Assembly (NCBI RefSeq): GCF_000315055.1
Contig: NZ_BAER01000044.1
Location: 186,001 to 250,000, forward strand
Source of the DNA: Paraglaciecola polaris LMG 21857
GTDB taxonomy: Bacteria; Pseudomonadota; Gammaproteobacteria; Enterobacterales; Alteromonadaceae
Direction of reading: 5' to 3'
Length of the DNA: 64,000 bases
Position 1 is the first letter of the stretch. Each line of letters starts with the position of its first letter. Positions 45,322-52,732 of this stretch are shown one piece after another. The translations under genes were made by a program, and so were the position numbers. The notes beneath the pieces were generated by a model. It saw only the letters and a program-made list of their open reading frames with translations. It was not told the origin of the DNA and made no database searches.

Positions 45322-45960
45322 TCACGTGACTTCAAGCATGGTCATCAACGTAACCAACTCAGCCACAGATGAGACATGCATTTTTCCCATAACAGCGGCA
45401 CGATGGATCTCGATTGTACGTTGACTTAGGTTAAGCTCACCAGCAATGACTTTATTGGAATTCCCTGCGACAACGCGTTTTAGCACTTCTTGTTCTCTAG
45501 GGGTAAGTTGTGCAACCCGCTCGTTTACGCGAGCTTGTTGTTCATAATGAATGCAACGTTGTTGGTCAATTTGCAGCGCATTATGAATACTATCGATCAG
45601 CGTTTGCTCGTGAAAGGGCTTTTGCAAAAACTCTACAGCGCCATCTTTCATCGCTTGCACAGCCATTGGCACATCACCGTGGCCGGTAATAAAAACAATG
45701 GGTAAGTGGCATTGGTGTGTTAACAACCATTTTTGACATTCTAAGCCGCTCATACCTGGCATACGAATGTCCAACAGTATACAACCTTGCAAGTTAACTA
45801 ATTCGGCAGGTTGGAATGCTTGGATAAATGCATCTGGAGCAGCAAATAACTCAGTGTTCAACGACACAGAGTTAAGCAACATACCGATGGAATCCCGGAC
45901 TGCGTCATCGTCATCGATGACATAAACCGTTGGGGTGTAGAAAGTGTGTGTATCGTCCAT
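45322..45960 (-). CDS. fixJ: FixJ-family response regulator
   Basis: A 212-residue two-domain regulator: receiver domain with acidic pocket VIDDDDAV and phospho-Asp64 in ILLDIRMPG, and a LuxR-type helix-turn-helix (LTPREQEVLKRVVAGNSNKVIAGELNLSQRTIEIH). It begins 20 bp after the kinase gene and is its likely partner. In rhizobia phosphorylated FixJ turns on fixK, an FNR-family gene; here an FNR gene lies just beyond the kinase. Confidence 0.92.
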   Translation of the reverse strand: MDDTHTFYTPTVYVIDDDDAVRDSIGMLLNSVSLNTELFAAPDAFIQAFQPAELVNLQGCILLDIRMPGMSGLECQKWLLTHQCHLPIVFITGHGDVPMAVQAMKDGAVEFLQKPFHEQTLIDSIHNALQIDQQRCIHYEQQARVNERVAQLTPREQEVLKRVVAGNSNKVIAGELNLSQRTIEIHRAAVMGKMHVSSVAELVTLMTMLEVT

Positions 45961-45980
45961 AAAAATTCAATGATAACCGG

Positions 45981-47168
45981 TTATAAAGGATTGCCATGTT
46001 CGGCTATGTAGGCTGGTAAGGTAAAACTAAATACACTGCCAGTAGATAAGCCAGGTTCGTACCATAACCGCCCCTGGTGTGACAAAACAATGGACTGACT
46101 AATGGACAGGCCCATACCCATGCCGCTGCTTTTAGTAGTAAAAAAGGGGGTAAACAACTGAGCTACGTCTTGAGGTTTTATGCCTGTACCGCTGTCAATA
46201 ACAGACACCTCGATATACTGACTATCGTGCCAACATGCCTTTACTTGCAAAGGAGATTCAGTATGTTGCTCCATAGCATCAACCCCATTTCGCAGCAGGT
46301 TTAGCAATACTTGCTGCACTTGAACGGCATCGACATGCACTAACTGTTCGCCGACATCGGGAGGAATGTCCAGTGTCACCCCATGCTCTAGCAACCGAGT
46401 ATCAATTTGCGCCATGCTCAGGGTGTCATATATGAGTTTACTGACAGTGACCGCTTCTCTATGGCTAGTGCCTTTTTGCATAAACCCCCGCAAACGTTGA
46501 ATAACGTCGCTGGCGCGTATGGCCTGTTGATTGATTTTGTCTAAGGTGATGGTCAGCGTTTGGTACAATTGACTGTCTTGGTCATTGGACTGCCTTAACA
46601 AATTAATACAGCTTTGCGCGTAAGCACTGACCGCTGTAAGCGGCTGGTTAACTTCGTGAGCGATACCCGCGGCCATCTCGCCCATGGTGCTCAAACGAGT
46701 GACATGGGCAAGGCGTTCCCGTTGTTCGATCGCATCGTTTCTGGCTTGTACCTTATCTGTTATGTCTCGAATAATACCGACAAATTGTTTATGGCTGGCA
46801 TTTTTAACGTCACCAACAGAAAGATCGATGGGGAAGATATCGCCGTTTTTCTTACGGGCTTTGACTTCACGCCCAATGCCGATAATTTTGGCTTGCAACG
46901 TGGACGCGTAATTGCGCAGGTAACCGTCATGTTGCTCACGGTACGGCTGGGGCATCAGCTTATTGATATTCTGCCCTATGACTTCGTCACTGGCATAACC
47001 AAACAAGGTTTCTGCTGCACTGTTGAATAATTCTATATGGCCGAGGTGATCAATAATAATGATCCCATCTACGGCGGCATCTAATAATGCAGTTAGTTTA
47101 GCTTTTGCGTCTTGATTTGCTTGTGGTGTCATAACACTTTTTTGGTTTGGTGCAACCGATAACGACAT
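45981..47168 (-). CDS. fixL: FixL-like heme-PAS oxygen sensor kinase
   Basis: A soluble 395-residue kinase: one PAS domain (about 24-140), HisKA with H171 in AGIAHEVNQPL, and a HATPase domain (LLNLLRNGVDAM, DSGTGI, GMGMGLSIS). The PAS domain has MPQPYREQHDGYL and IIGIGREV; H80 and R100 correspond to the heme-iron ligand H200 and distal R220 of Bradyrhizobium FixL, so heme-based oxygen sensing is expected. No membrane segment. Divergent from fnr and upstream of fixJ. Confidence 0.92.
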   Translation of the reverse strand: MSLSVAPNQKSVMTPQANQDAKAKLTALLDAAVDGIIIIDHLGHIELFNSAAETLFGYASDEVIGQNINKLMPQPYREQHDGYLRNYASTLQAKIIGIGREVKARKKNGDIFPIDLSVGDVKNASHKQFVGIIRDITDKVQARNDAIEQRERLAHVTRLSTMGEMAAGIAHEVNQPLTAVSAYAQSCINLLRQSNDQDSQLYQTLTITLDKINQQAIRASDVIQRLRGFMQKGTSHREAVTVSKLIYDTLSMAQIDTRLLEHGVTLDIPPDVGEQLVHVDAVQVQQVLLNLLRNGVDAMEQHTESPLQVKACWHDSQYIEVSVIDSGTGIKPQDVAQLFTPFFTTKSSGMGMGLSISQSIVLSHQGRLWYEPGLSTGSVFSFTLPAYIAEHGNPL

Positions 47169-47202
47169 GCTATAGGTATTTTCCGCAATATTATACGCAT
47201 AA

Positions 47203-47228
47203 CACCGAATATCAAAACATGTTCGGTG
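47203..47228. promoter_or_regulatory. Inverted repeat in the fixL-fnr divergent promoter
   Basis: CACCGAA (47203-47209) and TTCGGTG (47222-47228) are perfect complements separated by 12 bases. A candidate operator for FixJ, FNR or another regulator; unassigned. Confidence 0.5.
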
Positions 47229-47297
47229 CGAGGTAAAATTGAATAGATAACTTAAAATCCTTTTCTATTAAAGCCATTTGCTTGTAAGGAATTCAGT

Positions 47298-48092
47298 ATG
47301 ACCCAAACTCAGTTTAAACAAAGTCCTACGTGCGAACATTGTGCTCTATCAAGAAACTGCACAGAAAAAACCGAGTCAAATGGATTTACCGCTAACAATC
47401 CTGTGTTAACGCACAAAATTTACCATAAAGGCGATAACCTTTACGGTGCGGGTGATGCATTTAATGCTTTGTATATTATGCGCTCAGGTTCAGCTAAGGC
47501 TTGTATTACCTCAGTGGACGCACAGGAACAAATCGTCGAATTTTGTTTCCCCGGCGATCTCATTGGCATTGATGGCTTTGCTCAGCGTCAACATGCCCAT
47601 ACTGTGACATTTCTTGAAACAAGCAGCGTGTGTTATATCAGTTTAACCTCAGTGAATGCCTTGTTGGCGCAATCTGAAATGGGTCGTCAACAGTTGCTGG
47701 GCAACATGAGCAACAGCTTGATACATCAGCAACAGCAAACCATGAGCTTCCATTGTATGACGTCAACCCAGCGTTTGGCGGCATTCTTACTCGATTTATC
47801 AACTCGCTTAACCCATCGTGGTTTATCGAGTCACCAATTAACCTTGAGTATGACACGTATCGATATTGCTAATTATTTAGGCATGGCGATTGAAACCATT
47901 AGTCGCTTACTGACCAATATGCAGCAGCAGGGCTTGATTCACGTTCAACGTCGTCAAGTGACATTACTGGATATTAATCAGCTACGCAGCTTATGCAATA
48001 ATCTAGCTGACGCTGATAATGCATTGATATTTGCCCAAAACAACGGGGCATTTCAGCTAAGTTCACTCGGCGCACAACCTCTTTTGCAATAA
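47298..48092 (+). CDS. fnr: FNR-family oxygen-responsive regulator
   Basis: A 264-residue CRP/FNR regulator with the oxygen-sensing 4Fe-4S cysteines C12, C15 and C21 (CEHCALSRNC) and a fourth in SSVCYIS. The recognition helix ends GMAIETISRLL, with the E-x-x-S-R residues that read TTGAT half-sites in E. coli FNR. It should activate low-oxygen genes; exact or near FNR boxes lie before ccoN and ldhA in this window. The last 40 residues extend past the E. coli length. Location beside fixLJ instead of uspE is unusual. Confidence 0.95.
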   Translation: MTQTQFKQSPTCEHCALSRNCTEKTESNGFTANNPVLTHKIYHKGDNLYGAGDAFNALYIMRSGSAKACITSVDAQEQIVEFCFPGDLIGIDGFAQRQHAHTVTFLETSSVCYISLTSVNALLAQSEMGRQQLLGNMSNSLIHQQQQTMSFHCMTSTQRLAAFLLDLSTRLTHRGLSSHQLTLSMTRIDIANYLGMAIETISRLLTNMQQQGLIHVQRRQVTLLDINQLRSLCNNLADADNALIFAQNNGAFQLSSLGAQPLLQ

Positions 48093-48126
48093 CTGATAAG
48101 CAGAGGGGAAGCTAATGATTTATTAT

Positions 48127-48142
48127 ATTAGAAAAATCTAAT
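48127..48142. promoter_or_regulatory. Palindrome in the rhodanese promoter
   Basis: ATTAGA-AAAA-TCTAAT, a perfect 6-4-6 palindrome overlapping the -35 position relative to TATAAT at 48160-48165. Likely an operator for an unidentified regulator. Confidence 0.45.
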
Positions 48143-48210
48143 GTAACGACATTTGTGTGTATAATATCCCATTCAGATTGAACATCACTGCACAAATGCT
48201 CGAGGAGTCT

Positions 48211-48558
48211 ATGCTTAAAACTATCCCCCAACTTATGAGTGAGATTAACCCAGATATTTTATGTCTTGATTGCGAGGCGGCAGCGTCTCAGCGTCGTCAA
48301 GACAACGGCCTGTTGGTCGATGTTCGTGAGCCCAGTGAATATGCTGAGGCATCGGTACCTGGTGCGTTAAACTTCCCACGAGGGCTATTAGAAATGAAAA
48401 TGTTAGCGCACCAGTCCGATGAATCGAGTCCCATCTATCTGCACTGTGCCAGTGCTGTACGGGCGAAACTGGCAGCGGAGCAACTCATGCGAATTGGATA
48501 TAACAAAGTGTATGTGATAACCGGAGAATTAAGCGATATCATTCGGGCGCATTCCTAG
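48211..48558 (+). CDS. Rhodanese-like sulfurtransferase
   Basis: A 115-residue single rhodanese domain: LLVDVREPSEYAEASVPGALNFPRG and the active-site loop LHCASAVRA, whose cysteine would carry the persulfide. The ATG preceded by GAGGAG is chosen over a GTG 54 bases upstream, which lies on the -10 element. It probably moves sulfane sulfur in the cytoplasm. Its 3' end overlaps the convergent phosphofructokinase gene by 20 bp. Confidence 0.87.
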   Translation: MLKTIPQLMSEINPDILCLDCEAAASQRRQDNGLLVDVREPSEYAEASVPGALNFPRGLLEMKMLAHQSDESSPIYLHCASAVRAKLAAEQLMRIGYNKVYVITGELSDIIRAHS

Positions 48559-49660
48559 CCACTGATTTATGATAAGCAAGGTGCTCGGTACCAAAGCATA
48601 TACCCATCGCAATAGCAGTACCCAAGGTGGGATCATCGTCAGGAATGAAGCGGGTTTTGTTTGCCACACAAGCCAACGCCACATGGGATAACTGATTACC
48701 TTTTTGTACCACGGCACGATTGAATTGTCCGCTAGCCACCAACGTGGCGGCATAACTGCCCAAGTTTGTAGCGAAAATCCTATCAAACGAAGTAGGGGAG
48801 CCACCGCGCTGAATATGGCCAAGCGTGGTGGCCCTGATTTCAGCATCTAAATGCACAGAAAGCTGTTGTTTTAGTTGCTCACCGATCCCGCCTAAGCGCT
48901 GGGGTTCAGGGCTATTATCTAATATTTCTCGCACACATACGTTGCCATCGGCGGGCTTTGCCCCTTCAGCGATGACCACAATGGAAAACTGATGGGAACC
49001 CATTCGAGTACGACAAGCTTGGGCAACCTGGTCAATATGATAGGGATGTTCAGGTATTAATATGGTGTCTGCACCGCCCGCAATGCCTGCGTGCAGGGCA
49101 ATCCAACCGGCATTCCGGCCCATAGTTTCGACAATCATAATACGTTTATGGGACTGACCTGTGGTACGCAATCGATCGATTGCTTCGGTGACAATACTCA
49201 CCGCAGTATCAAAACCGAAGGTGCGTTCGGTACACATCAAATCATTGTCTATGGTTTTAGGCACGCCAACTATATTCATGCCGAGCTTGGTTAACTCATA
49301 TCCTATGCTTAAAGTACCGTCACCGCCGATAATCACCAACGCATCGAGACCGAGTTCATCATAATAGGCTTTGACCCGAGATGAGTAATCCTCGCCGTGA
49401 TAATCAAACGGATTGGCCCGATTGTGAGTGCCAATTAGGGTGCCGCCTAAGGACAAAATACCACTGCAATCCTGATAACTGAGCGTTCGGCTACGGCGTT
49501 CAATAAAGCCCAAAAAACCATCTTCAATGCCTATTATTTCAGCTTGAACCGTTAGCATTAATGTTTTTGCCACCCCGCGAATAGCGGCATTGAGACCCGG
49601 GCAGTCCCCACCACCAGTTAATACGGCGACACGTAGTTTAGCTTGGGTAATCGACACCAT
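48539..49660 (-). CDS. 6-phosphofructokinase (mixed-type, probably ATP-dependent)
   Basis: A 373-residue phosphofructokinase. The nucleotide loop is GGDGTLS with Gly115 in the ATP-type position, while PKTIDND carries Lys135 where E. coli PfkA has Gly, as in pyrophosphate enzymes. This G/K mixture is the pattern of group III ATP-dependent PFKs, so ATP is the likely donor. Other blocks: TGGGDCPGLNAAIRG, GRNAGWIALHAGI and LGHIQRGGSP. It overlaps the end of ldhA by 23 bases, so both are in one transcript aimed at glycolysis and lactate formation. Confidence 0.92.
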   Translation of the reverse strand: MVSITQAKLRVAVLTGGGDCPGLNAAIRGVAKTLMLTVQAEIIGIEDGFLGFIERRSRTLSYQDCSGILSLGGTLIGTHNRANPFDYHGEDYSSRVKAYYDELGLDALVIIGGDGTLSIGYELTKLGMNIVGVPKTIDNDLMCTERTFGFDTAVSIVTEAIDRLRTTGQSHKRIMIVETMGRNAGWIALHAGIAGGADTILIPEHPYHIDQVAQACRTRMGSHQFSIVVIAEGAKPADGNVCVREILDNSPEPQRLGGIGEQLKQQLSVHLDAEIRATTLGHIQRGGSPTSFDRIFATNLGSYAATLVASGQFNRAVVQKGNQLSHVALACVANKTRFIPDDDPTLGTAIAMGICFGTEHLAYHKSVARNAPE

Positions 49661-50636
49661 TTTGTATCACTCCATTGTGTTCAAATTGACTGATATTTTC
49701 CAACGTAACATGAGCAATTTTTCCCATGGCCTCCTGAGTAAAGAACGCCTGATGGCAAGTTACTAACACGTTAGGGAAGGTGAGCAGTCGAGAAAATACA
49801 TCGTCTTGTATAACGCTAGAAGAAAAATCTTCAAAGAACAATGTCTCTTCTTCTTCGTACACATCCAAGCCAAGCAGCCCTATTCGTTGTGCTTTAAGAG
49901 CGTTTATGACCGCTTTGGTGTCGACCAGTTTTCCGCGACTCGTGTTGATTAGGGTCACGCTTGACTTCATCAGCTCCAGCGCACGTTCATCAATAAGATG
50001 GAAAGTCTCGTCATTAAGCGGGCAATGCAGTGAAATTACATCACTCAATGTCAGCAGTTCAGTCAGAGAAACGTATTCAACACCTGACTGGACACAATCT
50101 GGATCCGGCGTCACATCATAGGCAATAACACGACACCCAAAGCCTTGCATAATTTTGCTAAAAATTTGGCCGATTTTACCCGTGCCGATAACGCCGACCG
50201 TTTTGCCATGCAAGTCGAAACCGATTAAGTTATGCAGTGAAAAATCACCTTCTCGCACCCTGTTATGGGCACGGTGGATCCGCCTATTCAGTGTCAGTAA
50301 CAATGCCACCGCATGCTCTGCGACTGCATAAGGGGAATAAGCCGGTACGCGCACAACAGGCAGCTCAAGGCGCTGCGCCGCTGCTAAATCAACATGGTTA
50401 TAACCAGCAGAGCGCAGGGCAATTAATTTTACTCCTTTATCTTTTAGCACATTGAGTACTTGGGCGTCCACGCAGTCATTAATAAATACACAAACGGCGG
50501 TTTCATCCGTAACTAGGTTGACGGTTTGATGATTGAGGTGTGGCTCATAAAAGCGAAATTCATGGTGATGATGGGTGTTTTCTTGCAGGAAATATTCTCG
50601 GTCATACACTTTGCTATTAAAAAATGCGATTTTCAT
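49638..50636 (-). CDS. ldhA: Fermentative D-lactate dehydrogenase
   Basis: A 332-residue NAD-dependent 2-hydroxyacid dehydrogenase, closely like E. coli LdhA: MKIAFFNSKVYD, ALRSAGYNHVDL with catalytic Arg, the Rossmann motif VGVIGTGKIG, DVYEEEETLFFEDFSS, and catalytic His in CHQAFFTQEA. It regenerates NAD by reducing pyruvate to D-lactate. The ATG after AAGGAA is chosen; an in-frame ATG 51 bases upstream lacks support. An FNR-type box 75 bp upstream suggests induction without oxygen. Confidence 0.93.
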   Translation of the reverse strand: MKIAFFNSKVYDREYFLQENTHHHHEFRFYEPHLNHQTVNLVTDETAVCVFINDCVDAQVLNVLKDKGVKLIALRSAGYNHVDLAAAQRLELPVVRVPAYSPYAVAEHAVALLLTLNRRIHRAHNRVREGDFSLHNLIGFDLHGKTVGVIGTGKIGQIFSKIMQGFGCRVIAYDVTPDPDCVQSGVEYVSLTELLTLSDVISLHCPLNDETFHLIDERALELMKSSVTLINTSRGKLVDTKAVINALKAQRIGLLGLDVYEEEETLFFEDFSSSVIQDDVFSRLLTFPNVLVTCHQAFFTQEAMGKIAHVTLENISQFEHNGVIQNGVDYPS

Positions 50637-51016
50637 TGCGCAGTTCCTTGCGTTCATATGAATTAAGATTAATCGATAGTGTACCAATTCATATACAAAG
50701 CGTGTTGATGAAGAACAATTTTTCAGTTTTTGCTATCAAAATATCGAGCAAACGACGTTATACACGGATCATAGGATAACTTTCATCACGTAGCGGCCTT
50801 GTGCGACAAAATATCATGACAGGTGAACACTGACATGAGATAAGTGGGGATATAATTACACGTTTAAAATTATCGAATGAGATAAATCTGGTTATTGGTT
50901 ACGTTACAATACGTGATGACCTGCCAATGTGATGCCGATTTACTAGAACAGGAACACAAATTGCTTAACAACAATATAAAATGAGCATTAATGTGTACAT
51001 CGAGGAGTGTAGTATT
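50637..51016. other. Divergent intergenic region ldhA / diguanylate cyclase
   Basis: About 380 bases. It contains the FNR-type box for ldhA (listed) and otherwise no gene or RNA that I can support. Confidence 0.45.
50705..50718 (-). promoter_or_regulatory. FNR-type box upstream of ldhA
   Basis: TTGATGAAGAACAA matches TTGAT-N4-ATCAA at nine of ten positions, centred 75 bp before the ldhA ATG, suitable for a class II activated promoter with a leader of about 34 bases. Confidence 0.65.
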
Positions 51017-51937
51017 TTGAATCAAGCTGCGACAACGCTTACTAAGGTTTCCCTTGAGAATGCCCGTATTTTGGTGGTCGATGACCAACCTATAAATATT
51101 CAGGTTATTAATCAGGTACTGGGAGATTGTTACCACTTGAGGTTTGCCAAATCTGGGCAAGCAGCGTTAGACATTTGTTTATCTGACCCACCTGATTTAA
51201 TTTTGATGGATGTCGTCATGCCAGAATTAGACGGGCTTACGACCTGTAAAATTATCAAAAACACCCCTGAAATAAGCGACATTCCGGTTGTATTTATTAC
51301 ATCTTTGCAAAAATCTGAAGAAGAAAATGCCTGTTGGCAAGCTGGGGGCATTGACTACATGGTTAAACCAGTCAACCCGTTACCCTTAAGGAACCGGGTT
51401 AATGCCCATTTGACCCTGAAATTTCAAGCTGATTTGTTGAAAAAACTAGCCTATTTGGACGGGTTAACCGGCGTTTATAATCGACGTTACCTTGATGAGT
51501 ATTTAATCCAGCAAACGGCCCAGGCCAAACGCTCCAACCAACCATTATCACTATTAATGGTCGACATCGATTATTTCAAACAATTTAACGACGAATATGG
51601 CCATTTATTTGCGGATGATCAGCTAAAGCAAACTGCGTTAAGCATAAAAAAAACCCTGCAACGTCCAACGGATATAGTCGCGCGTTTTGGCGGTGAAGAA
51701 TTTGTATGCGTACTACCAGACACAGGAAAGTTAGGTGCACGGCATGTTGCAGAGTCAATTATGCAGAATATAGCAGCGTTAAAAATAACCCATAAACTAT
51801 CCCCTCATCAGTATTTAACGGTCAGTATAGGCACAGCAACTATTGAGGCTAAGCAAGACTATGGGACAGATTTAATTGCGATTGCGGATAAGCATTTATA
51901 TAAAGCCAAGCAAACTGGACGTAATAAAGCGATATAG
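51017..51937 (+). CDS. Response regulator with GGDEF domain (diguanylate cyclase)
   Basis: A receiver domain (VVDDQPIN, phospho-Asp in LILMDVVMPELDG, KPVNPLPL) joined to a GGDEF domain with intact active site FGGEEF and an RPTD inhibitory I-site five residues before it, so it should make cyclic di-GMP with product inhibition. GAGGAG lies nine bases before a TTG codon that I take as the start; an ATG 36 bases upstream, with no ribosome site, is the alternative. No partner kinase is adjacent. Confidence 0.88.
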   Translation: MNQAATTLTKVSLENARILVVDDQPINIQVINQVLGDCYHLRFAKSGQAALDICLSDPPDLILMDVVMPELDGLTTCKIIKNTPEISDIPVVFITSLQKSEEENACWQAGGIDYMVKPVNPLPLRNRVNAHLTLKFQADLLKKLAYLDGLTGVYNRRYLDEYLIQQTAQAKRSNQPLSLLMVDIDYFKQFNDEYGHLFADDQLKQTALSIKKTLQRPTDIVARFGGEEFVCVLPDTGKLGARHVAESIMQNIAALKITHKLSPHQYLTVSIGTATIEAKQDYGTDLIAIADKHLYKAKQTGRNKAI

Positions 51938-52270
51938 TTAGGCAATAAGCAAGATGTATTTGTCCCGCCCACGTAGTTCAGTGAGTCAGGACAGTACTGT
52001 AGCTAGGTTTTAATTATAACGAACTTGCCATCCCGCAACTGATTGACCTAACCCTTTTTTATGTCTATACCGGACGTCTCCATGCATTCTTTGTTGCGCT
52101 TCATATAACGCCCCGTAAAAAGTACCTCAGCGGTTACCTCGCTAGCGTGTATTCAACATTATTTTCAAATACATTGATTTAGACTTGACCTATGAGCAAG
52201 ACATAGGTTTAACATCATGGTATTCATTTAATAAAGTGACTGACAGTATTCACCAAACGAGGAGCACCTT
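51938..52270. other. Intergenic region before the copper operon
   Basis: About 333 bases. The right part holds a MerR-type promoter (listed). The left 200 bases contain only a small ACAGTACTGT palindrome; no gene or RNA seen. Confidence 0.45.
52185..52215 (+). promoter_or_regulatory. MerR/CueR-type promoter with 19-bp spacer
   Basis: -35 TTGACC and -10 TAACAT are 19 bp apart. The spacer holds the dyad ACCTATG-AGCAAGA-CATAGGT (52188-52208). This over-long spacer with central dyad is the signature of MerR-family activated promoters; it drives the regulator, copA and cupredoxin genes. Confidence 0.87.
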
Positions 52271-52732
52271 ATGTTAGTAAAGCAGCTCGCCAAATTGATG
52301 GCCGTTACCCCAGATACGGTGCGTTATTACACCAGAGTTAAGCTATTAAACCCTATGAGCAGCGATTCCAATGGCTATCACCAATATAGTCCGGCGGATC
52401 AGAAACGCTTACGGTTTATTTTAAGTGCACGTCAGTTGGGTTTCTCGATAAAAGATATTCAAAATATTATTCAAGAATCAGAGCAGGGTAATTGCCCTTG
52501 TCCACTGACCCGAAAATTAATCAGTCAGCGATTGCTTGAAACCGAGGCCTTATTTCAAGAAACATTAAAACTACGTAACCGTATGCAATCTGCGCTTAAA
52601 CAGTGGGATTCAGCCCCGAACGGCGCCAGCAGCGAGCAGGTCTGTAGTTTGATTGAAACATTTGTTGATACCACTATCGTTGATACCACTATCGTTGATA
52701 CCACTATAGCGGAGGAAAGTCATGAGTCGTAA
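52271..52732 (+). CDS. MerR-family metal regulator (CueR-like)
   Basis: A 153-residue MerR protein: N-terminal helix-turn-helix [21 protein letters not shown] with the wing [10 protein letters not shown], a long dimer helix, then CPCPLTRKL and a late cysteine (EQVCSLIE) that may bind metal. It differs from E. coli CueR in cysteine placement. Its genes order and promoter suggest copper(I) control of the copA operon. The C-terminus ends in three copies of VDTTI coded by a 15-bp tandem repeat. It overlaps copA by 11 bases. Confidence 0.85.
   Translation: MLVKQLAKLMAVTPDTVRYYTRVKLLNPMSSDSNGYHQYSPADQKRLRFILSARQLGFSIKDIQNIIQESEQGNCPCPLTRKLISQRLLETEALFQETLKLRNRMQSALKQWDSAPNGASSEQVCSLIETFVDTTIVDTTIVDTTIAEESHES
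52664..52708 (+). repeat. 15-bp tandem repeat, three copies, in the MerR gene
   Basis: GTTGATACCACTATC repeated three times (last copy differs in its final base), encoding VDTTI x3 at the protein's C-terminus. Being a multiple of three, copy changes keep the frame. Confidence 0.9.

Noticed and set aside
46614-47030. 138-codon plus-strand frame inside fixL
   Set aside because: Antisense shadow of the PAS and HisKA region, which is clearly coding on the minus strand.
51938-52184. Possible tRNA or small RNA in the gap before the copper operon
   Set aside because: No cloverleaf, no terminator hairpin with T-tract and no promoter-like pair could be found.
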